IMG/VR virus record: IMGVR_UViG_3300020166_001048
Location: 62,001-126,000 of that record
Strand: one strand, 5' to 3'
Length of the DNA: 64,000 bases
Source of the DNA: a virus
Position 1 is the stretch's first letter; the number at the start of each line of letters is the position of its first letter. Of this stretch, positions 53,201-61,319 are shown in pieces. A program made the position numbers and the translations under genes. The notes below the pieces were generated by a model. It was not told the DNA's origin, made no database searches, and saw nothing but the letters and a program-made list of their open reading frames with translations.

Positions 53201-55663
53201 GGTAATGTTAACACAACACTAGTTGATGCAACTACTGTAACAGCAAGTGGTACTGTAACTGGTGGCACATTAACTGATGGCACATTGAGTTCAACATCTG
53301 GTACAATCACAGGTGGCGTAGCTGCTACATTCAGTGGCACTGTCGAAGGTGGCACATTAACTGATGGCACTGCTACACTAACTGGTGGTACACTAACAGG
53401 TGGTGTTGCTGCTACATTCAGTGGTAACGTTGATTCAGGTAATGTTAACACAACATTGGTTGATGCAACTACATTGACTGCAAGTGGTACTGTAACTGGT
53501 GGTACACTAACTGATGGTACACTATCTAGTACAGCTGGTACAATCACAGGCGGTGTTGCTGCTACGTTTAGTGGCAATGTTGACAGTGGTAATGTTAACA
53601 CTACTGGTGTATTTGCAGATGCAGGCACTTTTGGTAACATTACTGTTAATACTGATAGTATTGATAGTGTTGGTGAAACTATTACACTAAACACTGACAG
53701 TCAAGATGTTGATGTTCACATTGAGAACGCAGCAGGTAATGTATATGTAAAAGCAGATGCAGGTTCCTCAAGTGTTGCTATTGGTGAGAACGCTACTCAA
53801 ACCACAGGTGCTACGCTTAAAGTAGGAAGTACCGACAGTATGATGATTCCGGTTGGGACCACAGGCGAACGCCCTGTTACTCCAGCAACTGGTATGATTC
53901 GTTTCAATACTTCGTTGGATCAGTTTGAATTCTATGATAATGACAGTTGGACAACAGCTGGTGTTGAATTCACAGTTATTGCTAGTGAAACATTCTCAGG
54001 CGATGATAGTACAGTAGCATTTACACTATCAACTACTCAAACTACTGCTAGTTGTATTGTTAGTATCAACGGTGTGGTACAGCTACCAACAACAGCATAC
54101 GGTGTTAGCGGAACAACATTGACATTTACTGAAGCTCCAGCAACAGGCGATGACATTGAAGTTCGCGAAATCACAACCACAACAACTATTGCTAGTCTGT
54201 CAAACGGTGATGCCACTGCTGTAGTTGAAACACTAACTGGTGTACCGACTGTGCAAGTTACAGGTAACATGTTGCCAGTAGCTAACGTATCACAAAACCT
54301 TGGTAGTACAGATAAACGCTGGAACGAATTGTTCCTAGCAGGCAGTACAATTACACTTGGTAACGTTGTTATTAAAAACACAGGCGGTAATGCTGTTGGC
54401 TTCTTTGGCCCAGACGGAACTACACCAGGCACAATTGATGCAAACGTTGAGATTGCTGGTGACAGTATCCAGAGCGGTACTTCATTGGTTGACTTTGCAG
54501 GTGTAAACGGTAACGTTAACATTACTTCTGGTGGCGTAGCATCTATGATTGCTACAACAGACGGTGCTAACGTAACTGGTAACTTAACTGCTAGTGGTAA
54601 CATTGCAGCATCCAGCTTCATTGGTGACGGTAGTCAGCTAACTGGCATTGACGCTACACAGATCCAAAATGGCACAACTAGTGTTGCTACTGCGTTAAAT
54701 GGTGATGTTACAGTTACAAGAGGCGGCACATTAAGTGCAACCTTTACTGCGGCTGGTATGACTGGTGACGTAATAGGTGATGTAACTGGTAGTGCTGACA
54801 CACTTTCAACTGCTAGGGCAATTGCACTAAGTGGTGCTGTAACTGGTACTGCTAACTTTGATGGTAGTTCGGGTATTACTATTGCAACAACTGCAACAAG
54901 TGATCCAACTATTACACTATCAGGTGCAGTAACTGGATCAGGTACATTAACCAATCTAGGTGATGTTACTATTGCAACAACTGCAACAGCAGATCCAACA
55001 ATCACACTTGCTGGTGATCTAACTGGTAGTGCAACACTTACTAACCTAGGTGACGCAACACTAACAGCAACTATTGCAGCCAATTCGGTTGCACTTGGTA
55101 CTGATACAACTGGAAACTATGTTGGTGCAGGTGCTACAAGTGGTAGTGGTATTAGTGGTAGTGTAAGCAATGAAGGTGGAACATTTACTGTTACATCAAA
55201 CGCTACAAGTGCTAACACAGCAAACACTATTGTATTCCGCGATGGCAGTGGCAACTTTAGTGCCGGTACAATCACAGCAACATCAACGTCAGCTCAGTAT
55301 GCTGACTTGGCAGAGATGTATGCAGCAGATGCAGACATTGAAGCAGGTACTGTTGTAATGTTTGGCGGAGAAGGCAAAGTTGCAGCATGTGACAGTGAAA
55401 ACTGTCGTGCAGTAGCGGGTATTATCTCAACTGATCCAGCTCACTTGATGAACAGCACTCAAGAAGGTGTTGCTCTTGCACTAGCAGGTCGTGTTCCTTG
55501 TAAGGTAACAGGCCCTGTAGCAGCAGGTGACTTGATGGTATCAGCTGGTAATGGTCGTGCAATGGCTAACAACGATGCAGCAATGGGTACAGTAATTGGT
55601 AAAGCAATCGAAGCTCACGAAGGCGGCGAAGGCGTTATCGAAGTACTAGCACTAATGATGTAA
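50228..55663 (+). CDS. giant repeat-rich tail fibre protein
   Basis: 1811 residues. After an N-terminal attachment module (to about 150), residues about 155-510 and 775-1125 are two arrays of a repeat near 33-36 residues long, of the type GGVAATFSGNVDSGNVNTTL then VDATTLTASGTVTGGTLTDG. Between them (about 515-775) is a non-repeat segment with NKGYVDSVAEGLDVKGSTRA and DRLLVKDESTAANNGIYVVT. The C-terminus has fibre motifs ERPVTPATGMIRFNTSLDQF and a final SAQYADLAEMYAADADIEAG module with four Cys-containing strands, shared with the next gene. Repeats are identical in protein but vary in synonymous codons. Probably a long fibre shaft. A terminator follows. Confidence 0.85.
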   Translation: MAITRIKNNQITDSTIVASSKLVDNSISAGKLADDLVYGSNLTVTGNLTVQGTSTTLDTVNTLIEDPILLLAKDQTGSPVFDIGFVGERGDSTNIAWIWDESASEFAAGFTSADASGNVVALSSYADAQVADLTLVNMAPSGNVTTALNVDATIEAGTSIEAPTLTDGTMSINAGSITGGVAATFSGNVSAGNLITAGALEAAALTATGNVTGGNIVSQADVTTVSVTASGTVEGGTLTDGTASLNAGSITGGVAATFSGNVDSGNVNTTLVDATTLTASGTVTGGTLTDGTLSSTAGTVTGGVAATFSGNVDSGNVNTTLVDATTLTASGTVTGGTLTDGTASITAGTLTGGVAATFSGNVTAGNLITGGALEAQALTAIGNVTGGNIVSLADVTTVSVTASGTVEGGTLTDGTATLTGGSITGGVAATFSGNVDSGNVNTTLVDATTLTASGTVTGGTLTDGTLSSTGGTVTGGVAATFSGQVSAGTLTDGTLSINSGAITGGTNATFTGTVQGLDVTATGNVNASVVNTTDVKGTSVTLTATGTNEDIVLLPSGTGVIDASSAKIVSLADPVQDSDAANKGYVDSVAEGLDVKGSTRAATATALPANTYNNGSSGVGATLTGNANGALANQDDVVMAQGDRLLVKDESTAANNGIYVVTTLGDAGTAYVLTRAEDMDGSPTSEIPGAFTFVEEGTVYLDSGWVCTTNAPVTMGTTAINWSQFSGAGSIVAGDGLSKSGNELSVNVDETTTTITADAVVVKAGAQFVTPDIGAATGTSLTATGTVEGATLTDGTASINAGTLTGGVAATFSGNVDSGNVNTTLVDATTVTASGTVTGGTLTDGTLSSTGGTVTGGVAATFSGNVDSGNVNTTLVDATTLTASGTVTGGTLTDGTASITAGTLTGGVAATFSGNVTAGNLITGGALEAQALTATGNVTGGNIVSLADVTTVSVTASGTVEGGTLTDGTASINAGTLTGGVAATFSGNVDSGNVNTTLVDATTVTASGTVTGGTLTDGTLSSTSGTITGGVAATFSGTVEGGTLTDGTATLTGGTLTGGVAATFSGNVDSGNVNTTLVDATTLTASGTVTGGTLTDGTLSSTAGTITGGVAATFSGNVDSGNVNTTGVFADAGTFGNITVNTDSIDSVGETITLNTDSQDVDVHIENAAGNVYVKADAGSSSVAIGENATQTTGATLKVGSTDSMMIPVGTTGERPVTPATGMIRFNTSLDQFEFYDNDSWTTAGVEFTVIASETFSGDDSTVAFTLSTTQTTASCIVSINGVVQLPTTAYGVSGTTLTFTEAPATGDDIEVREITTTTTIASLSNGDATAVVETLTGVPTVQVTGNMLPVANVSQNLGSTDKRWNELFLAGSTITLGNVVIKNTGGNAVGFFGPDGTTPGTIDANVEIAGDSIQSGTSLVDFAGVNGNVNITSGGVASMIATTDGANVTGNLTASGNIAASSFIGDGSQLTGIDATQIQNGTTSVATALNGDVTVTRGGTLSATFTAAGMTGDVIGDVTGSADTLSTARAIALSGAVTGTANFDGSSGITIATTATSDPTITLSGAVTGSGTLTNLGDVTIATTATADPTITLAGDLTGSATLTNLGDATLTATIAANSVALGTDTTGNYVGAGATSGSGISGSVSNEGGTFTVTSNATSANTANTIVFRDGSGNFSAGTITATSTSAQYADLAEMYAADADIEAGTVVMFGGEGKVAACDSENCRAVAGIISTDPAHLMNSTQEGVALALAGRVPCKVTGPVAAGDLMVSAGNGRAMANNDAAMGTVIGKAIEAHEGGEGVIEVLALMM
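50701..51770 (+). repeat. first coding repeat array in the long fibre
   Basis: Degenerate direct repeats of about 100-110 bp encoding GGVAATFSGN..., TLTASGTVTGGTLTDGT. The same array returns at 52560-53600 with matching protein order (for example the LITGGALEAQALTA unit near 51330 and 52990) but different synonymous codons. Confidence 0.85.
52560..53600 (+). repeat. second coding repeat array in the long fibre
   Basis: Second copy of the array, beginning after the central non-repeat segment. Unit order is largely that of the first array, suggesting an ancient duplication of about 1 kb or convergent expansion. Confidence 0.85.
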
Positions 55664-55683
55664 TCATTACTTAAAATATTAAG

Positions 55684-55712
55684 AATAGCAGGGTTCGCCC
55701 TGCTATTTTTTT
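55684..55712 (+). terminator. rho-independent terminator after the long fibre
   Basis: AATAGCAGGG pairs with CCCTGCTATT around UUCG, followed by a run of T. Confidence 0.92.
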
Positions 55713-55749
55713 GGCCAAAAACCTATAACGCATTTGTATTGTCAACAAC

Positions 55750-55757
55750 GATAAATA
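55750..55757 (+). promoter_or_regulatory. late promoter box upstream of the 452-residue fibre
   Basis: GATAAATA with flanks ACGATAAATATACA, 25 nt upstream of the ATG, with AAGGA between them. Confidence 0.6.
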
Positions 55758-55781
55758 TACAAAAGCAAGGATTGCAACAAC

Positions 55782-57140
55782 ATGGGATTAACTAGGCCAA
55801 GAGCCCACCAATTACAGGATATTGACTATAAACAAACAGCTCGTGCTGTTACGTCGAGCAACATCACACTAAGTGGCGGTACACCAGCAACTGTTGACGG
55901 TGTTAGTCTTCTTGTTGATGATAGAGTACTGGTTAATGGACAAACAGATCAAACCGAAAATGGAATTTACTATGTAACCACACTGGGATCTGGGTCTAAC
56001 GGAACATGGGCAAGAACCGGTGATGCGAATGCCACAGGCGAAATGAATTCAGGTATGATCATTATGGTCACCGAAGGCACTGGGTTTGCTGACACACAAT
56101 GGATGCTTACCACTGACGGCACAATTACAATCGGAACAACAAACATTGTGTTTGCACAAACTAGTTCAAACGCATTTGGTATCGTTGCTGTTGCAGGACA
56201 AGACAATCTTTTTGCCGACAGTGTTGGTGACACACTTACAATATCTGCTGGTACAAATCTTGCACTAACAACCAATGCATCAACAGATACACTTACAATT
56301 ACACCAAGTTTAACACCATCACTTACCAGTGTGACTGCCACAACGTTTAGTGGCAGTGGTGCAAGTTTAACTGCGTTAAATGGAAGTAACATAAGTACAG
56401 GCACTGTTGCGGCAGCAAGGGTAGCAACACTTAACCAAAATACAACAGGGACAGCCGGTGGTCTAAGTAGTGCAGTAACAGTGTCGTTGACTGGTGATGT
56501 TACAGGTAGTGCCACATTTACTAATGCAGGTGATACAGCAAGTATTAGTACAACAATTGCAGCTAACTCAGTTGCACTAGGAACTGATACAACTGGTAAC
56601 TATGTTGCAACAGGTGCAGTAAGTGGTGTTGGTCTAAGTGGTAGTTCAAGTAGTGAAGGTGGAACATTTACTGTTACATCAAATGCTACAGATGCTAACA
56701 CTGCTAGTACCATAGTTGCACGTGATGGCAGTGGTAACTTTAGTGCTGGCACAATCACGGCAACATCAACATCAGCACAGTATGCTGACTTGGCAGAAAA
56801 ATACACAACTGATCAAGAATATCCAATTGGTACAGTTATGAAAGTAAGTACACATGACAATTATGAAACTGATGCAGCTATGTTAAACAGTATTGCAATA
56901 GGTGTTATATCTGCAGAACCAGCATACCTAATGAATAGTGACAGTGAAGGACAAGCAATTGGACTTAAAGGGCGTGTTCCGGTTAGGGTAGTTGGTGCAG
57001 TTAAAAAAGGTGATGCAGTTTATTGCAGCGACAATGGTACTGCAAGTGCAGAATTTACTGGTTGTTGTTTGGTTGGTATTGCTCTAGAATCAAACAGCAA
57101 CGAATCAGAGAAATTAGTTGAATGTGTATTAAAAACATAA
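55782..57140 (+). CDS. tail fibre protein, paralogue of the long fibre's C-terminus
   Basis: 452 residues. Residues about 15-130 (QTARAVTSSNITLSGGTPAT, DDRVLVNGQTDQTENGIYYV) match the central non-repeat segment of the 1811-residue fibre. Residues about 260-345 (NSVALGTDTTGNYVATGAVS to SAQYADLAEKYTTDQEYPIG) are nearly identical to its C-terminus. The end (LMNSDSEGQAIGLKGRVPVR) keeps the same fold with other residues. So this is a short version of the long fibre without the repeat shaft, perhaps an alternative tip. Confidence 0.75.
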   Translation: MGLTRPRAHQLQDIDYKQTARAVTSSNITLSGGTPATVDGVSLLVDDRVLVNGQTDQTENGIYYVTTLGSGSNGTWARTGDANATGEMNSGMIIMVTEGTGFADTQWMLTTDGTITIGTTNIVFAQTSSNAFGIVAVAGQDNLFADSVGDTLTISAGTNLALTTNASTDTLTITPSLTPSLTSVTATTFSGSGASLTALNGSNISTGTVAAARVATLNQNTTGTAGGLSSAVTVSLTGDVTGSATFTNAGDTASISTTIAANSVALGTDTTGNYVATGAVSGVGLSGSSSSEGGTFTVTSNATDANTASTIVARDGSGNFSAGTITATSTSAQYADLAEKYTTDQEYPIGTVMKVSTHDNYETDAAMLNSIAIGVISAEPAYLMNSDSEGQAIGLKGRVPVRVVGAVKKGDAVYCSDNGTASAEFTGCCLVGIALESNSNESEKLVECVLKT

Positions 57141-57155
57141 GGGTAGTATAAAATA

Positions 57156-57845
57156 ATGTCTGAAAGATATCGTAATGAATATGATGGCGAGTTTGTTATA
57201 ATCAGTAATACTATCAAAGATGGAAAAAAACATCAAGAAAGAGAATGGATTGCAAATCCGATTGAGAACCAACATATTTCAGGCCGGGCTGCAATTATTG
57301 GACATGGCGAAAGTCGTTTTCACACATCTGCTGGCGGAAAATTTAATTTAAAAAATCACATACAGAAACATGCCGGGGGGCACTTGTCACGTAAACGCCT
57401 GCAAAGTTATGGTTGCCAGGGCTCTTGGAAAGATTTAGTGTGTGATTTTTATGTTGACTTTGAAATTCCTGTACTAGACGAACTAGTTGCAACAGAATAT
57501 ACTGAGAAAACCAGTGTTTACAGTAATGCACGAAATTGTATTACAACGCCTGGAGAATTTTATCTTGTTCCTTACGGATACAGAGGGAGATCGGTTGCGG
57601 TTGCAACATGGCTAGCATGCTTTGACGGACACAAAGAAATATTTCTAATTGGTGTCGACGGCACACATGCTGATTTTCAAAAAGATGAAACTGCAATAGC
57701 ACAAATAAACAACGTCATGGCAACATACCCGTCAGTAAAATTTGTGCATGTAAGCGACACTGTTGCAACCCCTGATGTGTGGCGCAATAATCAGAATGTG
57801 GAAAGATGGGATTATGCTAAGTTTGTTTCACTTTGTGATATATGA
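57156..57845 (+). CDS. GT42/DUF115-like protein, second copy
   Basis: 229 residues. GRAAIIGHGESRFHTSAGGK (about 48-67) parallels the FILGNGRSR start of the gene at 43310, and RSVAVATWLACFDGHKEIFL followed by IGVDGTH parallels its SSGPNAASLALIDGHSDIYL. The N-terminal 45 residues are an extra charged segment. Probably related glycosyltransferase-like proteins; catalytic residues not proven. It ends the fibre block and overlaps the convergent Nudix gene by 34 bp. Confidence 0.5.
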   Translation: MSERYRNEYDGEFVIISNTIKDGKKHQEREWIANPIENQHISGRAAIIGHGESRFHTSAGGKFNLKNHIQKHAGGHLSRKRLQSYGCQGSWKDLVCDFYVDFEIPVLDELVATEYTEKTSVYSNARNCITTPGEFYLVPYGYRGRSVAVATWLACFDGHKEIFLIGVDGTHADFQKDETAIAQINNVMATYPSVKFVHVSDTVATPDVWRNNQNVERWDYAKFVSLCDI

Positions 57846-58270
57846 AACTTCTTCACAGTATTAATTTTTTCTAATACTTCTTCAAATTTAATAGTAGTCC
57901 ACAATCCAGGGTGCAAAGGTCTCGGTTTAACACCAGAATCAATCCAGGCGTAACCGTGGTGCTCGTTATTAAGAACAGGCACAAACTCGGTGTCAATTAA
58001 ACAAAAAAATGTATGATAACTAAAATTCTCGTCAGCACTTGTAAATTTTTCAATTGGCACAAGTTTAACTATCTCTGGCCACATGCCAATTTCTTCTTGG
58101 CATTCTCGTTGTATAGCGTTACTTAAACTTTCGCCAACTTCGACTTTACCACCTGGCAATCCCCAGCACCCAGGATTTTTAGGATCGTTGCGTAGTAAGT
58201 AAAGATATCGATTGGTTTGTATGCTGTAAAACCAAACACCAACGGCGCTAATCAAAGTACCAGGCTCCAT
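57812..58270 (-). CDS. Nudix hydrolase
   Basis: 152 residues. The complete Nudix box GX5EX7REUXEEXGU is present at 41-63 (GKVEVGESLSNAIQRECQEE, then IGM). GCWGLPGG before it and HHGYAWID after it are also usual. Members hydrolyse nucleoside diphosphates linked to another group; the substrate cannot be told from sequence. The gene overlaps the end of gp15 by 19 bp, so it belongs to the late gp14-gp15 transcript. It lacks extra domains. Confidence 0.9.
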   Translation of the reverse strand: MEPGTLISAVGVWFYSIQTNRYLYLLRNDPKNPGCWGLPGGKVEVGESLSNAIQRECQEEIGMWPEIVKLVPIEKFTSADENFSYHTFFCLIDTEFVPVLNNEHHGYAWIDSGVKPRPLHPGLWTTIKFEEVLEKINTVKKFHISQSETNLA

Positions 58271-59640
58271 TCACCTTCTGGGTACAATCCCTCGTAACTC
58301 TTGAGCCATTCGTTGTTAGCCCATCGATATTGTATACCAGTGGTTAGGTTTGTTGTGTATTGCACTCCACTTGGGTTTGAACTATCAAACACAACATTCC
58401 ATCGTGTGCCATCGTATTCGACGATATCATTTGCAACAGCTAACAATGGGGAACCATCAGTTCCTCTCCATGCTGCGGCGTTGCCGTTGGTACTACCAGT
58501 TGCGTTGTTAATAAACAAGTATCTTTGCCCAACGGCAGCGGCATCGAGTCCTGCACCTGGTCCGTTTCTTTGAGGATCAACTATAGAAGAAACTGCGTCT
58601 AATGTGTTTTGCGGAACAGTGTCAGTATCTACGGTAAACAACAAAAATCTATCGTCAGATGGATGATATGCTACCGTGCCAACAATAACAGTATTGTCGT
58701 ATGGGTTGTCAATGCGTACCTGACTAATGCCGTTGCGCAAAGAACCGTACAAGTCGACTACAGTGTGCCACATGAGATTACTTGGCGGCGAAGCTGGAAC
58801 TTCTGTTCCGTTGTTGTTGGTTACAACTGCCTTAGATTCAAGAACTTGTAACTGGTTCCCTAACAACAACACTTGATAATTGTAAGGAGTAAACTTTTGT
58901 CTTGTTCCTAATAGTAAGTCGTTGTTATGTATTGCTTCTGCATAATCGCCATTAGCATCAAACACACTAGCAATAATTTTCTGAACAACTCCAAGTTTTT
59001 TAACTTTAGCCGGCGGATTAATCCAGATTGGCATCTTAAATCTAAGAGTTGCTATATCAATTGGGTTGTCTGTGCCCTGCGGGACTGATCGAGAGCTCCA
59101 CGAAACTTGCTCAAGATACATTACGCTAAGGCTCGTCCAATCAATAAAATTATCTGTGCCTTGAATTTCCAAACTTGGATTAAACAGTGTTAGTATTTGT
59201 TCTAGTAACTGCAATTTTTGATTGGTATTAGACGTCCATATATCTACATTAATTTCGAGGTCATACGGCACAGGCATGAGTTTTTCAACAGTAAAAGCTG
59301 TGCCCTGGGTTGTTTCGTATGATTCAGTGTCTGTATCCCAATAGCGTTGCCTTACATTTTGCTTTTCAACAAAATAAGGTTCTTGCATGCGATCACGAGC
59401 ATAGTTTAAGTTGGTAACATGAAATGTAATTAAAGGAGTGCTTGGTAAAGAATTGGCACTGTTTTGCTGCATAATAGTTGCTGCATTTCGACTTGCATCG
59501 CCATAGCGCACGGGTACTCGATACAAGCTGGCTGCATTTGTTGACTCGTCACGCCCGTATTCAACTTGGAAGTTACTGAAAACTCTTGTAACTTGAAGTA
59601 AAAATCTTCGTATTTGCTCGTCATAAAAAAACTGTTGCAT
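58252..59640 (-). CDS. 15: tail sheath stabiliser/tail completion protein gp15
   Basis: 462 residues. The N-terminal 250 residues follow T4 gp15 well: FFYDEQIRRFLLQVTRVFSN (T4 has FYNSSFRRY...LFSN), RVPVRYGD, PLITFHVTNLNYARDRMQ, VPYDLEINVDIWTSNTNQKL, QLLEQILTLFNPSLEI and FKMPIWINPPA. In T4 the hexameric ring caps tail tube and sheath. The last 200 residues, with WRGTDGSPLLAVANDIVEYD, are an extension not present in T4. It is joined to gp14 as TAATG. Confidence 0.85.
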   Translation of the reverse strand: MQQFFYDEQIRRFLLQVTRVFSNFQVEYGRDESTNAASLYRVPVRYGDASRNAATIMQQNSANSLPSTPLITFHVTNLNYARDRMQEPYFVEKQNVRQRYWDTDTESYETTQGTAFTVEKLMPVPYDLEINVDIWTSNTNQKLQLLEQILTLFNPSLEIQGTDNFIDWTSLSVMYLEQVSWSSRSVPQGTDNPIDIATLRFKMPIWINPPAKVKKLGVVQKIIASVFDANGDYAEAIHNNDLLLGTRQKFTPYNYQVLLLGNQLQVLESKAVVTNNNGTEVPASPPSNLMWHTVVDLYGSLRNGISQVRIDNPYDNTVIVGTVAYHPSDDRFLLFTVDTDTVPQNTLDAVSSIVDPQRNGPGAGLDAAAVGQRYLFINNATGSTNGNAAAWRGTDGSPLLAVANDIVEYDGTRWNVVFDSSNPSGVQYTTNLTTGIQYRWANNEWLKSYEGLYPEGEWSLVL

Positions 59641-60965
59641 TAATTATCAGCCTGTGGTTTTAGTAAGTGGTTAAGACCCTGGCGCTCTGGTATTTCTCCG
59701 CGATCCAATGTTTGCGTTTCGTTTGTATTGTTAACAAAACTACTACGAAGTGTCTGGTTTGACGCACCTGGAGTAAGATCAGTTCTTACATTGTCTTCGT
59801 ACTTAACCCAGCGTGTGCCGTTGTAGCGAAAAAGTCTATTAGGAAAGTAATCAAGTCTCAAAGCAAAGTCTCCTTCTTGTGGCCCAGGAGGAAAGCTGAT
59901 ACCGGGTGTAACTGGTAATCCGTTTGGTGCAATACCGTCACCGGTTAGATATCCTAGCGTGTATCCATTGGCTCTCGGGGACTGGGGTTGCCCGTCAACA
60001 TCAACATCTGTTGTGTCGACTGTGATACCAGTTTCGTCAACTGTGTAGCTATCAGGGTCAGCAGGTGTACCATCTTCATTTGTAGGTACAATATAAAACT
60101 CTACAGTATCGTATCCACTTAGTGGAACTTCGTACTCTGCTTGTGTGAGAATAGCATCATTAATTTCGAGATCTTTAGTAACTGTGCCAAACGTTGTTAG
60201 TTCGCTCTTAGGCTCGATTTCTTTCCAGTGTGTAGTGTTGGTAATTTCGGTACCCACTGGTGTGTCAATTTTTGCTTGGTAATACTGATTGCCAAATAAT
60301 ACAATACTACCGCTTGGGTAATAATTTCCATTGTCCCAGATGTTGTCAACTTCGAACGGTTTTTTGAGAATATCGTTGTATTCCTGTGCGCCGACTAGAG
60401 GAGTTGCTTTAACACGCCACAAGTGAGGTAGCCAAGTTTGACTAAATCCTTCACTAGCAAATGAGGCATCTTGTATTACATAATACTTGGGTATTGCCTT
60501 GGCAATGCCGCTGTCTAGGGGATGAAAATCTTTAAGATTGGGCAACTCGAGAACATCACCGTTCATTAGTTTGCGTCCCAGTGTGTCGATCATAAAGTTA
60601 TAATGGAATGTGATAAACAGAGTATCGTTGTTTAAGAACAATCCAAACTGACTCAAGTCAAAATCAACATCCTGTGAATTGTACACGCCTCGCATTTGAT
60701 AAACATCATCGTCGTATTTGCGATCTCTGTTTTCAAGTAAGAACAAATCTTCGATAAACAGCGGCGATTCGGTGCTGTATGCTGGTTGTGTAGCATCTTG
60801 TGTACCGCCGCTAACACTTGAACTATCATCGCCGTGCGGTTGTGGCCCAAGGTATTTGTGGACAAACATGTCAACTCCACCAACCTGATACATTTCAGAT
60901 ATAGTACGGTCAATAAATTTGTAATCGTTTTGGCGATTTGGTCGATATAAACTCAAGCGTGGCAT
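59640..60965 (-). CDS. 14: neck protein gp14-like
   Basis: 441 residues. MPRLSLYRPNRQNDYKFIDR, then TISEMYQVGGVDMFVHKYLG matches the start of long gp14-type neck proteins in marine T4-like phages. The segment MNGDVLELPNLKDFHPLD followed by KYYVIQDASFASEGFSQTWL and HLWRVKATPL matches gp14's 'GDLI..P....FEI..VE....FYQLG....+..'. The C-terminal half has RANGYTLGYLTGDGIAPNGL and NRLFRYNGTRWVKYED and is an extension. It is followed directly by gp15, as in T4. T4 gp14 itself is shorter (256 residues). A late promoter and GAGGA precede it. Confidence 0.7.
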   Translation of the reverse strand: MPRLSLYRPNRQNDYKFIDRTISEMYQVGGVDMFVHKYLGPQPHGDDSSSVSGGTQDATQPAYSTESPLFIEDLFLLENRDRKYDDDVYQMRGVYNSQDVDFDLSQFGLFLNNDTLFITFHYNFMIDTLGRKLMNGDVLELPNLKDFHPLDSGIAKAIPKYYVIQDASFASEGFSQTWLPHLWRVKATPLVGAQEYNDILKKPFEVDNIWDNGNYYPSGSIVLFGNQYYQAKIDTPVGTEITNTTHWKEIEPKSELTTFGTVTKDLEINDAILTQAEYEVPLSGYDTVEFYIVPTNEDGTPADPDSYTVDETGITVDTTDVDVDGQPQSPRANGYTLGYLTGDGIAPNGLPVTPGISFPPGPQEGDFALRLDYFPNRLFRYNGTRWVKYEDNVRTDLTPGASNQTLRSSFVNNTNETQTLDRGEIPERQGLNHLLKPQADN

Positions 60966-60983
60966 ACAGTATTCCTCTGCATG

Positions 60984-60991
60984 TATTTATC
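60984..60991 (-). promoter_or_regulatory. late promoter box of the gp14-gp15-Nudix operon
   Basis: The minus strand reads GCGATAAATACATG, about 19 nt upstream of the ATG at 60965. Confidence 0.6.
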
Positions 60992-61007
60992 GCTTGCATG
61001 CTATTGA

Positions 61008-61319
61008 TTAAAACGAATTGTGATGACACATCCAAAGTGTGAGACCACCATTGTCAGTATAATATACCACAAATCCTTCATTGTATGTGCGATAATTATA
61101 AGTGTATTCGATTTGAAAATTTTCGAAATCTTTATTTAATTTTTCGAGTACATCACCGCATGTACTATACTCATCGGTGTATCCAGTAGACCACCTGAAT
61201 CCTTTATCATCAACGCCACTACCGATAACTATTGCTTCAACACCACTACCGATAACTATTGCTTCTCTTGCATCAGCTGCTGATCCTAACATTCCTATTA
61301 ATAATAACTGCTTGATCAT
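61008..61319 (-). CDS. small secreted-type hypothetical protein
   Basis: 103 residues. The first 18 residues (MIKQLLLIGMLGSAADAR) look like a short signal peptide with an Ala-x-Ala-type cleavage site. A nine-residue unit EAIVIGSGV is repeated in tandem directly after it. The rest (FRWSTGYTDEYSTCGDVLEK and an aromatic C-terminus with two further Cys/His residues) has no known family. The ATG overlaps the stop of the preceding gene (ATGA). Part of an early-type operon. Confidence 0.6.
   Translation of the reverse strand: MIKQLLLIGMLGSAADAREAIVIGSGVEAIVIGSGVDDKGFRWSTGYTDEYSTCGDVLEKLNKDFENFQIEYTYNYRTYNEGFVVYYTDNGGLTLWMCHHNSF
61216..61265 (-). repeat. 27-bp tandem repeat, two units
   Basis: A 23-base stretch is identical at 61216-61238 and 61243-61265 (unit length 27). 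It encodes the doubled EAIVIGSGV segment and suggests recent slippage duplication. Confidence 0.85.

Noticed and set aside
52396-53694. Antisense ORF of 432 codons inside the long fibre gene
   Set aside because: Same reason: a mirror of the second repeat array; the sense gene has promoter, SD and terminator.
54037-56515. Minus-strand ORFs of 149-194 codons within the fibre genes
   Set aside because: Antisense to fibre domains; Val/Pro/Ser-rich and without SD.
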